This document shows positions 54,377-63,503 of a DNA stretch of 64,000 bases, in pieces. Below the pieces are notes generated by a model that was given only the letters and a program-made list of their open reading frames with translations, had not been told where the DNA came from and ran no database searches. Each line of letters begins with the position of its first letter. Position 1 is the stretch's first letter. The position numbers and the translations under genes are program-made. The stretch is from positions 558,001 to 622,000 of the forward strand of contig OZ243107.1 of the NCBI GenBank assembly GCA_965212245.1, in the 5' to 3' direction. The stretch comes from CAKZNE01 sp040222435. GTDB taxonomy: Bacteria > Bacteroidota > Bacteroidia > Flavobacteriales > Schleiferiaceae.

Positions 54377-54892
54377 TTATGACTTTTGCCAGCCTGAATA
54401 CATCAGGTAGTTCTGAGCGATACGCTCAATCTCCCCTGAGATAAGTTCCTGAGTAATATCCTTTACCTTTTTGGCGGGTACACCCGCATAGATAGAACCA
54501 GACTCAATACGGCTTCCTTCCAGAACCACCGCTCCGGCCGCTACAATTGAATTACTCTCTACCACACAACCATCCATAACAATAGCACCCATACCAATCA
54601 ACACATTATCGTGAATAGTGCAGCCATGTACTATTGCATTATGCCCTATCGAAACATTATTACCAATGTTAAGCGGGTGTTTTTGGTAAGTACAGTGTAG
54701 TGTGGCATTATCCTGAACATTAACACGGTTACCCATTTTAATGTAATGTACATCACCACGCAATACGGCACCGTACCAAATGCTACACTCGTTGCCCATG
54801 CTTATATCACCAACAAGAGTACAGTTTTCAGCGGTAAAACAATCCTTGCCCATTTGGGGGCTTATACCTTTCACGGATTTTATAAGAGCCAT
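54377..54892 (-). CDS. Gamma-carbonic anhydrase family hexapeptide protein
   Basis: 171 residues from the ATG at 54892 (three codons shorter than the longest frame). Left-handed beta-helix hexapeptide repeats; the three zinc-ligand histidines of gamma-carbonic anhydrases are in place: His66 (ATLHCTY), His84 and His89 (SIGHNAIVHG). Similar to YrdA/PaaY proteins, some of which lack carbonic anhydrase activity. Divergent from the Nfu-type gene, each with its own -7 element. Confidence 0.88.
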   Translation of the reverse strand: MALIKSVKGISPQMGKDCFTAENCTLVGDISMGNECSIWYGAVLRGDVHYIKMGNRVNVQDNATLHCTYQKHPLNIGNNVSIGHNAIVHGCTIHDNVLIGMGAIVMDGCVVESNSIVAAGAVVLEGSRIESGSIYAGVPAKKVKDITQELISGEIERIAQNYLMYSGWQKS

Positions 54893-54916
54893 TGAATACA
54901 ATTATGTTATTTCATA

Positions 54917-54924
54917 CAAAAGTA
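54917..54924 (-). promoter_or_regulatory. Promoter -7 element for gamma-carbonic anhydrase gene
   Basis: Minus strand reads TACTTTTG (TAnnTTTG), 24 nt before the ATG at 54892. Confidence 0.5.
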
Positions 54925-54954
54925 ATAAGGTTATCTCAGGACTTAGGATACTCT

Positions 54955-54962
54955 TATCTTTG
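54955..54962 (+). promoter_or_regulatory. Promoter -7 element for Nfu-type gene
   Basis: TATCTTTG (TAnnTTTG) ending 17 nt before the ATG at 54980; TTA sits 21 nt upstream in the -33 position. Confidence 0.5.
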
Positions 54963-54979
54963 CCAAAATTCTTAAGATA

Positions 54980-55618
54980 ATGGAGAGCACTTCAAAAATT
55001 CCCGTTAGTGTATATGCCGAAATGACCCCAAATCCGGCTGTATTGAAATTTGTGGCTAATAAACGCCTTATTGAGGCGGACAGTCTTGAATTTAAAAATA
55101 TAGAGGAAGCTAAGTCATCACCTTTAGCTACCCGGCTTTTCCATTTTCCGTTTGTCAAAGAAATTTTTGTCAGTGGAAATTACCTGGCTATCACTAAATA
55201 TGACATTGTGGAATGGGAGGATGTAACTCTTGAGATCCGTGAGATGGTCCGCGACTTTGTTGCCTCCGGAGAGCAGGTGGTTAATGAGATTACTTTCTCT
55301 GAAACAAGTGATGCTGAGCAAGTTCATTCTGTATCAGAAACACCTTCTGCGCACCCTGAAGAAAAAGCCCCTGAAGACTATCTCGAAATTGAGAAAAAAA
55401 TAGTCAGCCTTTTGGATGAATATGTAAAACCTGCTGTAGAACAGGATGGTGGAAACATTAAGTTTCTGCAGTATGATGAAGGAACGGTAAAAGTTTTATT
55501 ACAGGGTGCCTGTTCCGGATGTCCCTCCTCTACCATGACCCTTAAACAGGGTATTCAAAACTTACTTAACCAAATGCTACCCGGCCAGATTAATCAGGTA
55601 GTAGCTGTTAATGGTTGA
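54980..55618 (+). CDS. Nfu/NifU-type Fe-S cluster scaffold
   Basis: 212 residues. N-terminal Nfu_N domain (~8-95: YAEMTPNPAVLKFVANK and ATRLFHFPFVKEIFVS), a short acidic linker, and a C-terminal NifU domain (~130-205) with the cluster-binding pair Cys178 and Cys181 (GACSGCPSS). It carries Fe-S clusters to target proteins. The 3' end overlaps the convergent desaturase gene by 25 bp. Confidence 0.93.
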   Translation: MESTSKIPVSVYAEMTPNPAVLKFVANKRLIEADSLEFKNIEEAKSSPLATRLFHFPFVKEIFVSGNYLAITKYDIVEWEDVTLEIREMVRDFVASGEQVVNEITFSETSDAEQVHSVSETPSAHPEEKAPEDYLEIEKKIVSLLDEYVKPAVEQDGGNIKFLQYDEGTVKVLLQGACSGCPSSTMTLKQGIQNLLNQMLPGQINQVVAVNG

Positions 55619-56712
55619 GCGACAGGGGGCTTACCCATACGCATAAGGTAATCTGAGTGTGCCTTAAGGGCTTCAGAAAACTTGCGGTATTCCCGGTAAG
55701 GTAAATTGAATTCAGTAGCTGTACTTTTCACTATACGTGCTATAGCCGGATAATGCACATGGCAGATATTGGGGAAAAGATGATGCTCCACCTGGAAGTT
55801 TAATCCCCCTACAAACCAACTGATCAATTTATTTTTTCGTGCAAAGTTAGCTGTCGTCATCAACTGATGTTCCATCCATTCGTCTTCCATAAGGCCATCC
55901 TCAGGAATAGCCATGTTCTCCACACCTTCAACCATATGAGCCAATTGGAAAACATAGCTCAAGATAACACTGGCCGTAAAATGCATCAGTACAAAACCAG
56001 CCACTACCCAATACCAGGCCACCGGTGTAAAAAGTATGGGAAGCACTATGAAAAGTCCGTAATATATAGCCTTGGTAATAATAAGAATGATCCACTCATT
56101 GCGGATCTTCCGCAGATTATTACCCGCTCCCATTTTGTAGTACTTAATAAGTTGTTTAAAATCTTTAGCCACTACCCAGTTTAAAGTAAGTAAGCCATAC
56201 ACAAAGGGGGCATACCATTTTTGATAGCGGTGTACTGGTTTCCAGCCCTGAGAGGGATGTAACCTTATGAGCCCGGCTGTTTCCATATCTTCATCCAGAC
56301 CCTCAATATTGGTAAAGGTATGATGCAAAACATTATGCTGAATGCGCCAGGTAGCTGCGTTACCACTAATCAGGTAAATGGTAGACCCTATAATTTGATT
56401 TACAATGCGGTTACTATGGTAGGCTCCATGAATGGCATCATGCATTACCCCCATACCTATGCCCGACATCCCAACGCCCATTAAAAAGTAGCACGCCAGC
56501 ACAAACCATACGCCCAAATTAAGGGTGAGCATTAAAATAAATGGTGTGAAATACAAGGCCAGCATTCCGAAGGTCTTGAATATCATCTTAGAGTTGGCCT
56601 TATTGGAAATATTATTGTCGTTGAAGTATGCCCTAACCCTTTGTGTCAATATGTTTCTGAAGGAATTCTTTTCGGGCCGTATAAAGCGAACCTGTTTTCC
56701 GTCTTGGATCAT
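55594..56712 (-). CDS. Membrane fatty acid desaturase
   Basis: 372 residues from the ATG at 56712; a TTG ten codons upstream is the only longer start. Histidine boxes typical of membrane di-iron desaturases: HDAIH (~91-95), HNVLHH (~126-131) and QVEHH near the C-terminus, where the Gln form is typical of front-end desaturases. Four or more membrane helices (~45-75, 160-185, 215-255). Likely introduces double bonds into membrane lipid acyl chains; position unknown. Divergent from pgi. Confidence 0.9.
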   Translation of the reverse strand: MIQDGKQVRFIRPEKNSFRNILTQRVRAYFNDNNISNKANSKMIFKTFGMLALYFTPFILMLTLNLGVWFVLACYFLMGVGMSGIGMGVMHDAIHGAYHSNRIVNQIIGSTIYLISGNAATWRIQHNVLHHTFTNIEGLDEDMETAGLIRLHPSQGWKPVHRYQKWYAPFVYGLLTLNWVVAKDFKQLIKYYKMGAGNNLRKIRNEWIILIITKAIYYGLFIVLPILFTPVAWYWVVAGFVLMHFTASVILSYVFQLAHMVEGVENMAIPEDGLMEDEWMEHQLMTTANFARKNKLISWFVGGLNFQVEHHLFPNICHVHYPAIARIVKSTATEFNLPYREYRKFSEALKAHSDYLMRMGKPPVAQPLTATT

Positions 56713-56768
56713 TCTGTCTTTTCTATTATCAAAGTTGTGCAAATAACGGAACTTCTGAGATCAAAATC

Positions 56769-56776
56769 TATTTTTG
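56769..56776 (+). promoter_or_regulatory. Promoter -7 element for pgi
   Basis: TATTTTTG (TAnnTTTG) 17 nt before the pgi ATG at 56794. No good -33 TTG at the expected spacing. Confidence 0.45.
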
Positions 56777-56793
56777 CTCAAAAGTGTTTTCTC

Positions 56794-58425
56794 ATGCTAC
56801 CAAAAACCGACCCAACTTCAACAGAGTCCTGGAAAAAGTTAAAAGATCATAAAAAGGAAATTGCCAACGAGCATATGCGCGATTGGTTCATCAATGATTC
56901 TCTTCGGTTCAAAGAGTTTTCCATTGAGTTTAACAACATCCTTTTTGACTTCTCCAAAAACCTGCTTCAAAAGAAAACCTTAAATCTGTTGGAATCACTT
57001 TTTGAAGAATGTGGCATTTATGATGCTATCAAACAGCAGTTTGAGGGTAGTCTCATTAATGAAACTGAGGCGCGCGCGGTGCTCCATACCGCTTTAAGGA
57101 ATCGGTCCGGAAAACCAGTTTGGGTAAAGGGTAAAGATGTAATGCCTCAGATTAATGAAGTACTACTACAGATGAAAACCTTTTCAGATAAAGTAATAAA
57201 GGGTGATTGGAAAGGTTTTACCGGTGAACCGATTACAGATATTGTAAACATTGGCATTGGTGGCTCAGATCTAGGTCCTCTTATGGTATACGAAGCCCTC
57301 AGGCCCTACCATATACCCCATATCAATTGCCACTTTGTTTCTAATGTGGATGGTGCTCATATGGAGGAAACACTTAAAGACCTTAACCCCGAAACTACCC
57401 TATTCATTATAGCATCCAAGACCTTTACTACCCAGGAAACCATGACCAACGCGAACACCGCCCGTGAATGGTTTTTGCAAAAGGCAAGAGATCAGGATAT
57501 AGCGAAACACTTTGTGGCAGTTTCTACCAACCGGGGAAAAGTGAGAGATTTTGGCATTGACCCCGCTCATATGTTTGTTTTCTGGGATTGGGTGGGCGGT
57601 CGCTATTCCGTATGGTCAGCTATTGGACTTTCGCTTTGTTGCGGACTGGGTTATAATTCCTTTGACAAGTTGTTGGAAGGAGCTCATACCATGGATGAAC
57701 ACTTCAGAGTACAGCCCTTTAAACAGAACATTCCTTTATTAATGGCAGCCATTGGTTTGTGGTACACCAATTTTTGGGGTGCCACCTCAGAAGCAATACT
57801 TCCCTACAATCAAAATATGCACCGTTTTGCCGCCTATTTTCAACAGGGAAATATGGAAAGTAACGGAAAAAGTATAAACCGCGCAGGAAAACCAGTGGAT
57901 TATACCACCGGCCCTATTATATGGGGAGAACCCGGCACCAATGGCCAGCACGCTTTTTACCAGCTTATTCATCAAGGTACTCATCTTATTCCCTGCGATT
58001 TTATAGCTTTTGTAAAATCTCATTATGCGGCCGGAGATCATCATCCTAAACTCCTGGCCAATTTCTTTGCTCAAACCGAAGCACTGATGCGGGGCAAAAC
58101 CCTAAATGAGGTTAAAGCCACCGAGCCGGGATTAAAAGAAGATATTTATCCGTATAAAATTTTCAATGGGAATAATCCTACAAATAGTATATTAGCTGCT
58201 CAGCTTGATGAAAAAACGTTAGGATCATTGATCAGTTGTTACGAACATAAAATATTTGCTCAGGGTGTGGTATGGAACATTTTTTCATACGACCAATGGG
58301 GGGTTGAGCTTGGAAAACAGCTGGCCGGAAAAATATTGGTTGAGCTTGGTGATGATACAGAAACCAAGGATCACGATAGTAGCACTAATGGCTTGATTAA
58401 TTACTACAAGCGAAATCGATTTTGA
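56794..58425 (+). CDS. pgi: Glucose-6-phosphate isomerase
   Basis: 543 residues from the ATG at 56794 (MLPKTDPTSTESWKKL); longer in-frame starts at 56641 run through the divergent desaturase gene and the promoter. Signatures: NIGIGGSDLGPLM, TFTTQETMTNA, DWVGGRYSVWSAIGL and the C-terminal GVVWNIFSYDQWGVELGK. Interconverts glucose-6-phosphate and fructose-6-phosphate. The hybrid kinase gene starts 15 bp downstream, so they are likely co-transcribed. Confidence 0.95.
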   Translation: MLPKTDPTSTESWKKLKDHKKEIANEHMRDWFINDSLRFKEFSIEFNNILFDFSKNLLQKKTLNLLESLFEECGIYDAIKQQFEGSLINETEARAVLHTALRNRSGKPVWVKGKDVMPQINEVLLQMKTFSDKVIKGDWKGFTGEPITDIVNIGIGGSDLGPLMVYEALRPYHIPHINCHFVSNVDGAHMEETLKDLNPETTLFIIASKTFTTQETMTNANTAREWFLQKARDQDIAKHFVAVSTNRGKVRDFGIDPAHMFVFWDWVGGRYSVWSAIGLSLCCGLGYNSFDKLLEGAHTMDEHFRVQPFKQNIPLLMAAIGLWYTNFWGATSEAILPYNQNMHRFAAYFQQGNMESNGKSINRAGKPVDYTTGPIIWGEPGTNGQHAFYQLIHQGTHLIPCDFIAFVKSHYAAGDHHPKLLANFFAQTEALMRGKTLNEVKATEPGLKEDIYPYKIFNGNNPTNSILAAQLDEKTLGSLISCYEHKIFAQGVVWNIFSYDQWGVELGKQLAGKILVELGDDTETKDHDSSTNGLINYYKRNRF

Positions 58426-58440
58426 GCTGCCTGTAAATAT

Positions 58441-61287
58441 ATGTTCACACTCCTAAAATACTGGAATACAATATCTTTATCAGGTATTGAGAATCGCAAA
58501 TCAGATTGGGAGAGGCGAAAATTAATACTGATCAATCAATACAATGTAATAGCCATATTCGGGCAGTTTACCTTCCTTATTGTTAACCTTGTCATAGGGT
58601 TTCCTTTGCTGGCATTATTTGACCTCATAGGGATCCTTATCGGTTTTTGGGGAATTTCCCTTAACCGCAGAAAGTCAGAATGGGCCGTAGATTTTCCCTT
58701 TCTTATCATTTTAGTCAATATACTCCTGGGACACATGGCCTATGGCGAAGAAAGCCTGTGTTACCTGATAACCATTCCTTTGGTTATGGGAGTAACTATC
58801 TCCTATCAGCTTCGGAATTCTGCAAAGTTAGTGGTCCTGCTTTGTGTACCAGCCCTGCTTTTTATTCTGGACTTTCTGGGTGCATTTGCATTTTTAGAGT
58901 TCAAACCTTTAAGTGATGAGCTTATAGCTTTTTTAAAATGGCATAGCCTGGGTTTCACTTTTATATGTACCGTCCTGTTTTTTGTGTTGCTTATGCAATC
59001 CCACAAAACGGTTAGTAACATAGTAAGTGAAAAAGAGCTGGAGTTAAATGATATTATTTCCAGTACCAACGAGATTATTTGGGGAATTGATGTCAATTAC
59101 AAACTTACTTACTTTAATCAGGCCTTTAGAAAGGCCTTTGAAAAAGACTATAATTCCTCTCCTGAACTGGGCATGTCACTTAAAAGCTTTTTCCAGGAAA
59201 GGAGTGTTAGTTTTTGGCAGGATTTCTATGACAATGCCTTACTAGGCAAGGAAGTGTTCTTTGAGAAAGAAGTAAACAGTTCCATATATCAGAATTCTCT
59301 TCATCCTATATTCCGGGGCGGAGAAGTAAAAGGCGTGGCTTGTGTCAGTCGTAATATATCCGCTAATTATAAACTAGACGCAAACTCTCTGGAATTGTCA
59401 CGGAATATTTCGGCCATGGTGTTTCAGAGCATCAGCCGACCAGATCACAGTACAGAATTTACATATATCAGTGCCCGGGTAAAGGATATTTTTGGTTTAA
59501 AGGCCGAAGAGGTTTTAAACAGTACTTTTAGCTTTTTAGACTTTCTGCTACCGGAGGAAAAAGAGCGTTTTATTTACACCTTTAAACGCGCGCTTAATAA
59601 CATTTCGGTATTTGATGAAAACTTCCGCATCAAGGTAAATGGCGATATCAAAACCATTAATATAAAAGCTTTTCCGGAGAGCAAACAAAGAGACGGGATC
59701 ACTCAATGGCATGGTGTGATCAATGACATTACCAATAGCCTGAGCCTTAGTCGGGAAAATCAGGATTTAAAGGAATTATTATTTTCCCTGAACCGGAATT
59801 TGAGTGAGTCTGTTTTTCGTTCTTCTGAAGAAGGAGGCTTACTTTTTGCCAATGAAGCCTACATTGACTTATTCGGTTTTAAAGATATTAGTGAAGCCCA
59901 AAAACAACGCTTTGCCATTCCTTATGAGGATAATGAAATACGCAAAAAACTCTTTGAAAAATTAAAGACCCACGGCTTTTTTGAGAACGAAGAGGCCCGT
60001 TTCAGAAAAAAAGATGGCAGCACCTTTTATGGTTTGGTAAGTGCTTACATCGCCTCTTATCAAAACAATAAAGCTATTATTGACGGCTCCATCCGTGACA
60101 TTACTAAAATTAAAGAGGTAGAGGAAGAACTGCGGCAGGCTAAGATTAAAGCTGACAAAGCCAATAAGGCCAAAACCGATTTTCTGAGCACCATGAGCCA
60201 TGAGATCAGAACGCCTCTAAATGCTATTATAGGTGTGAGCCAAATATTGGCTGGTAAAAACCTGGAACCAGATGTAGAGGATAATATTAATGTTATATAC
60301 AACTCCGGTAATATCCTGCTTAACCTGATCAATGACATCCTGGATTTCTCTAAGATAGAGGCTGGCCATCTTCAGTTAGAGCAAACCAACTTTAATCTGA
60401 AAAAGTTGATCGCAGACATCCACAAAACCCTGGGCTTCCTTAAGGGAGATAAGCAAATAGACCTCCGCTACCAGATAGATGATGAACTGAAGGATTATTA
60501 CCTGGGAGACTCCGCACGTTTAAGCCAGATACTTCTGAACCTAAGTAACAATGCTATTAAATTTACTTCTGAAGGCGAAGTTCGGGTTAATGTAAAGCTC
60601 AATGAACGCAAGGAAGAATATGATACGATATTAATAGAAGTAACAGACACCGGTATCGGTATTAGTGAAAGTGCTCAAAAAAACATCTTCAAAAGTTTTA
60701 CCCAGGCTGAGGCGGGTACTACCCGCAAGTATGGAGGTACCGGTTTAGGATTGAGTATTGTAAAAAAACTGACCAAACTCTTCAACGGGCGACTTTGGGT
60801 TGAAAGTGAATTAGGCACAGGCTCCACTTTTAGGGTAGAGTTACCACTTAAGAGATCTGCTACGGGCCATGAAGAGTTTTACGGTATTGAAGCAGCAGAA
60901 AAGAACCTCTCCGGAATAAAATTACTCGTTGCTGAGGATAACCATGTGAATGGAATGGTAGCCACAAAACTATTAACACAATGGGGCGCCAATGTAAAGG
61001 TGGTTGAAAATGGGGTTTTAGCTCTTGAAGAGCTGAATAAAGAACCTTATGACCTGGTTTTACTGGATCTGCATATGCCGGTTATGGACGGGTTTGAAAC
61101 CATCCGCGAGATACGCAGGGAAAGTAAGTGGCAGAATTTACCTGTACTCGCGCTTACCGCTGATACTTTTGAGAACACCCATGAAAAAGTACACGAAGCT
61201 GGAATGAATGGATTTATTCCCAAGCCCTTTCAACAAAATGACTTGTACAGTCAGATAAAAGGAGTTCTCTCCCTTAGCTCTCCATAA
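58441..61287 (+). CDS. Membrane-bound hybrid sensor histidine kinase
   Basis: 948 residues. Six membrane helices at about 36-55, 55-73, 84-99, 104-122, 130-150 and 168-186 (a 7TM-like sensor without an obvious extracellular domain), then three PAS-like regions (~195-310, ~320-430, ~440-560), HisKA with His587 (TMSHEIRTPLNAIIG), HATPase (NLSNNAIKFT, DTGIGI, GGTGLGLSI) and a C-terminal receiver with Asp876 (LLDLHMPVMDG). No Hpt or DNA-binding domain. The signal is unknown. Similar kinase/receiver core to the hybrid kinase at 9.1 kb but different sensor part. Confidence 0.9.
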   Translation: MFTLLKYWNTISLSGIENRKSDWERRKLILINQYNVIAIFGQFTFLIVNLVIGFPLLALFDLIGILIGFWGISLNRRKSEWAVDFPFLIILVNILLGHMAYGEESLCYLITIPLVMGVTISYQLRNSAKLVVLLCVPALLFILDFLGAFAFLEFKPLSDELIAFLKWHSLGFTFICTVLFFVLLMQSHKTVSNIVSEKELELNDIISSTNEIIWGIDVNYKLTYFNQAFRKAFEKDYNSSPELGMSLKSFFQERSVSFWQDFYDNALLGKEVFFEKEVNSSIYQNSLHPIFRGGEVKGVACVSRNISANYKLDANSLELSRNISAMVFQSISRPDHSTEFTYISARVKDIFGLKAEEVLNSTFSFLDFLLPEEKERFIYTFKRALNNISVFDENFRIKVNGDIKTINIKAFPESKQRDGITQWHGVINDITNSLSLSRENQDLKELLFSLNRNLSESVFRSSEEGGLLFANEAYIDLFGFKDISEAQKQRFAIPYEDNEIRKKLFEKLKTHGFFENEEARFRKKDGSTFYGLVSAYIASYQNNKAIIDGSIRDITKIKEVEEELRQAKIKADKANKAKTDFLSTMSHEIRTPLNAIIGVSQILAGKNLEPDVEDNINVIYNSGNILLNLINDILDFSKIEAGHLQLEQTNFNLKKLIADIHKTLGFLKGDKQIDLRYQIDDELKDYYLGDSARLSQILLNLSNNAIKFTSEGEVRVNVKLNERKEEYDTILIEVTDTGIGISESAQKNIFKSFTQAEAGTTRKYGGTGLGLSIVKKLTKLFNGRLWVESELGTGSTFRVELPLKRSATGHEEFYGIEAAEKNLSGIKLLVAEDNHVNGMVATKLLTQWGANVKVVENGVLALEELNKEPYDLVLLDLHMPVMDGFETIREIRRESKWQNLPVLALTADTFENTHEKVHEAGMNGFIPKPFQQNDLYSQIKGVLSLSSP

Positions 61288-61305
61288 TGGTGTGGAAATA
61301 ATCTA

Positions 61306-61334
61306 CAAAGTGTATCATTTTGATGCACACTTTG
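61306..61334 (+). other. Imperfect palindrome in the gap before the coiled-coil lipoprotein
   Basis: CAAAGTGT-ATCA-TTT-TGAT-GC-ACACTTTG: 8-bp outer arms (61306-61313, 61327-61334) and 4-bp inner arms with a 2-nt bulge, 19 bp after the hybrid kinase stop. No T-run. The rest of the 185-bp gap has no clear TAnnTTTG element and no coding sequence. Confidence 0.45.
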
Positions 61335-61472
61335 CGCACAAGGTATCATAAATTCCTGCGCAACTTTACAATAAAACTCTGATAATTAAATATTTAAATC
61401 CCCACCCCCTGCTTTAAAGGTAAGGGAGGCACAATTTTTCGATACATGTTTACAAATTATAAATCCAAAACC

Positions 61473-62342
61473 ATGAAACGAGTAATTTTTGCATCAGTAC
61501 TTTTTCCCTTACTGATATCCTGCAATCAAGGTGTAAAGAAGGAAAATGCACAGCTTAAGAATGAGAATGAAGAGCTGGCCATAGAAAATCGCCAGAAAGA
61601 TTCTTTGATTAATGCTTTTGTTGAAGATTTTTCAACTATCCAACAAAATTTAGCTACTATCCGCGAAAAAGAGGAGTCCATCCAAAACGCCCGTGAACAA
61701 GGTCTGGAAAAGTCTCCAAATCTCCGTGAGGAAGTAATCCGTGATGTAGAATCTATTAATGAGCTTCTTTCCGAAAACCGTCAAACTATCGCAAACCTGA
61801 ATGATAAGGTAAAGAGGTATAGTTTTGAAGTAGGGAAGTTTAAGAAGATGGTAGCTAATCTGAATGCTGAGATCGATGCCAAGGATAGTCAGGTAATAGA
61901 GATGAAAGAAAATCTGGCTACTATGAACTTCCAGATGGAGCGCCTGAATTCACGCTTAGATACTGTAACTATTCAGAACAGAAAGCAACGCGACAAAATT
62001 GAAGAACAAACTGAAGTCCTTAATACGGCTTATTATGCCGTAGGCTCTTACGATGACTTAAAAGAAAATAAGGTAGTTGTAAAAGAAGGTGGTGTAATTG
62101 GCCTGGGAGCGACTAAAACATTAGCTCAGGATTTTAACAAAGATTATTTCACCAAGATTGACATCCGCAATACCACTGTTATTCCGCTTAACGTAGAAGA
62201 TGATGAAGTAAAGCTGGTAAGCACTCACCCATCCGACTCATATAAATGGAATAAAGTAGACGATAAAGTAGGTAGCTTAGAAATTACAAACCCTGAAAAA
62301 TTCTGGAAGAGTTCTAAATATCTCGTGGTTTTGGTTGATTAG
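61473..62342 (+). CDS. Coiled-coil lipoprotein
   Basis: 289 residues from the ATG at 61473, which gives the lipoprotein signal MKRVIFASVLFPLLISC (Cys17); the longer frame from 61446 would hide it. Residues ~20-190 are a long coiled coil (repeated LKNENEEL / NLNDKV-type heptads), followed by a small C-terminal domain (~195-289) with VIGLGATKTLAQDFN and a YLVVLVD end. Resembles conserved Bacteroidota coiled-coil lipoproteins of unknown role. It ends at a strong terminator. Confidence 0.75.
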   Translation: MKRVIFASVLFPLLISCNQGVKKENAQLKNENEELAIENRQKDSLINAFVEDFSTIQQNLATIREKEESIQNAREQGLEKSPNLREEVIRDVESINELLSENRQTIANLNDKVKRYSFEVGKFKKMVANLNAEIDAKDSQVIEMKENLATMNFQMERLNSRLDTVTIQNRKQRDKIEEQTEVLNTAYYAVGSYDDLKENKVVVKEGGVIGLGATKTLAQDFNKDYFTKIDIRNTTVIPLNVEDDEVKLVSTHPSDSYKWNKVDDKVGSLEITNPEKFWKSSKYLVVLVD

Positions 62343-62362
62343 TTAATAAACTAACCAAAACG

Positions 62363-62387
62363 AACCCCCGCTAAGCGGGGGTTTTTT
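62363..62387 (+). terminator. Rho-independent terminator after coiled-coil lipoprotein
   Basis: AACCCCCG / CGGGGGTT hairpin with CTAAG loop, followed by six T, 21 bp after the stop codon. Confidence 0.9.
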
Positions 62388-62485
62388 GTAAGAATATTTT
62401 TACTGAAACAACTTGATTATCAATCTTTATTATTAAAATATCTAATAATTTACAGATTCTCAGACCTCTAATAGTGTTAAAATCA

Positions 62486-62516
62486 TTGGCTATAACGTAC
62501 TATCCGCTTATCTTTG
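62486..62516 (+). promoter_or_regulatory. Promoter of the small PH-like membrane protein gene
   Basis: TTG at 62486-62488 and TATCTTTG at 62509-62516, 20 nt apart, match the Bacteroidota consensus. The -7 element covers the TTG at 62514 that could open the frame, so the true start must be the ATG at 62535. Confidence 0.68.
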
Positions 62517-62534
62517 CGGGATTATAATTTATGG

Positions 62535-63023
62535 ATGGCGGTAAGTAATAAAGGATATTTCCTTTTCTTCAGGGGGTTGTTGATGTTTTTGATTTTAGTT
62601 GTTTTAACCGATCTTCTAATTTCCTTGGTTCCGGGAACTCTGAGTCAGCTTTTTGAGAACCATATACCAGCAATTATCAGCGGATGTGCAATTTTGATGT
62701 TAGCCGGTATACGAGTAAATTATTTCAGTTATGAAGATGAATATGAGATTATCCATATTCGTTCTCAATCCCTGATTTTCGGAAGGTTTGAAAGCCTTTC
62801 TCAAACTCGCTACGAGTTTCCTAAAAGAACCGTAGAACACGTAGAGGTCAAAAAGTTTTTATTTCAAAAGCAGCTTATCATTCACCTGAGCACTCAGCAA
62901 GGTGAAAAGAAAATAAGGAAATTCGACCTGAGCTTTGTTCCTCTTAAAAAGCTCAATATCGTATTCAACTCCCTTCTGAATATCAGTCACCAAAATAAGA
63001 CTTCCCCTAATTCATCTCTTTAG
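62535..63023 (+). CDS. Two-helix membrane protein with PH-like domain, function unknown
   Basis: 162 residues from the ATG at 62535. Two membrane helices at ~10-34 and ~45-60, then a beta-rich cytoplasmic domain (~65-150) in the layout of small PH-like/DUF proteins: alternating strands such as YEIIHIRSQSLIFG and KKFLFQKQLIIHLS. No recognised catalytic residues. It has its own promoter; 38 bp before the next small membrane gene. Confidence 0.6.
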   Translation: MAVSNKGYFLFFRGLLMFLILVVLTDLLISLVPGTLSQLFENHIPAIISGCAILMLAGIRVNYFSYEDEYEIIHIRSQSLIFGRFESLSQTRYEFPKRTVEHVEVKKFLFQKQLIIHLSTQQGEKKIRKFDLSFVPLKKLNIVFNSLLNISHQNKTSPNSSL

Positions 63024-63033
63024 GCTTAATAGC

Positions 63034-63041
63034 TACATTTG
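63034..63041 (+). promoter_or_regulatory. Promoter -7 element for four-helix protein / hflX
   Basis: TACATTTG (TAnnTTTG) 20 nt before the ATG at 63062. No clear -33 TTG. Confidence 0.42.
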
Positions 63042-63061
63042 CCTTAATAAACTTAAGGAAT

Positions 63062-63499
63062 ATGTATAGCTTTATATTACCCGTACACTCGTTTTTACCC
63101 TATGTGATTTTAAGCCTCCTGATTATTTCGGTTTTGGTTTTTACCGTAAAATTGCTAGGGAAAAAACCTTTTACCAAGGGAGATCGTATTCTCGCATTGC
63201 TAACCCTCATTTTTACCCATGTTCAGTTTTTGGTAGGGTTGATCCTCTACTTTATTAGCCCTATAACCAAAGCGGCCTTTAAAAACAGCGGTGAAATCAT
63301 GTCTAACCCAGATTATCGCTTTTATGCGGTGGAGCACATCCTGGTGATGCTATTGGCCATAACTCTAATCACTATCGGACATTCACGTTCAAAAAAAGCC
63401 AGCCTGCCAACCCAAAAATTCAGAAACCTTACCCTCTTCTTTCTGTTAGGGTTAATTCTCATTCTTTCAAGAATACCCTGGGAAGCATGGGCGCACTAA
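63062..63499 (+). CDS. Four-helix membrane protein of unknown function
   Basis: 145 residues with four membrane helices (~10-30, ~42-65, ~88-106, ~122-138). Histidines near helix ends (HSF, THVQF, EHILVM, IGHSR) are reminiscent of cytochrome b561-like haem ligands, but the resemblance is weak. Proteins of this layout occur in many Bacteroidota without known function. Only 4 bp before hflX, so probably co-transcribed with it. Confidence 0.65.
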   Translation: MYSFILPVHSFLPYVILSLLIISVLVFTVKLLGKKPFTKGDRILALLTLIFTHVQFLVGLILYFISPITKAAFKNSGEIMSNPDYRFYAVEHILVMLLAITLITIGHSRSKKASLPTQKFRNLTLFFLLGLILILSRIPWEAWAH

Positions 63500-63503
63500 T
63501 TTT

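Noticed and set aside
56641..56793. Longer N-terminus for pgi
   Set aside because: It runs antisense through the desaturase gene start and the pgi promoter; homologous sequence begins at the ATG at 56794.
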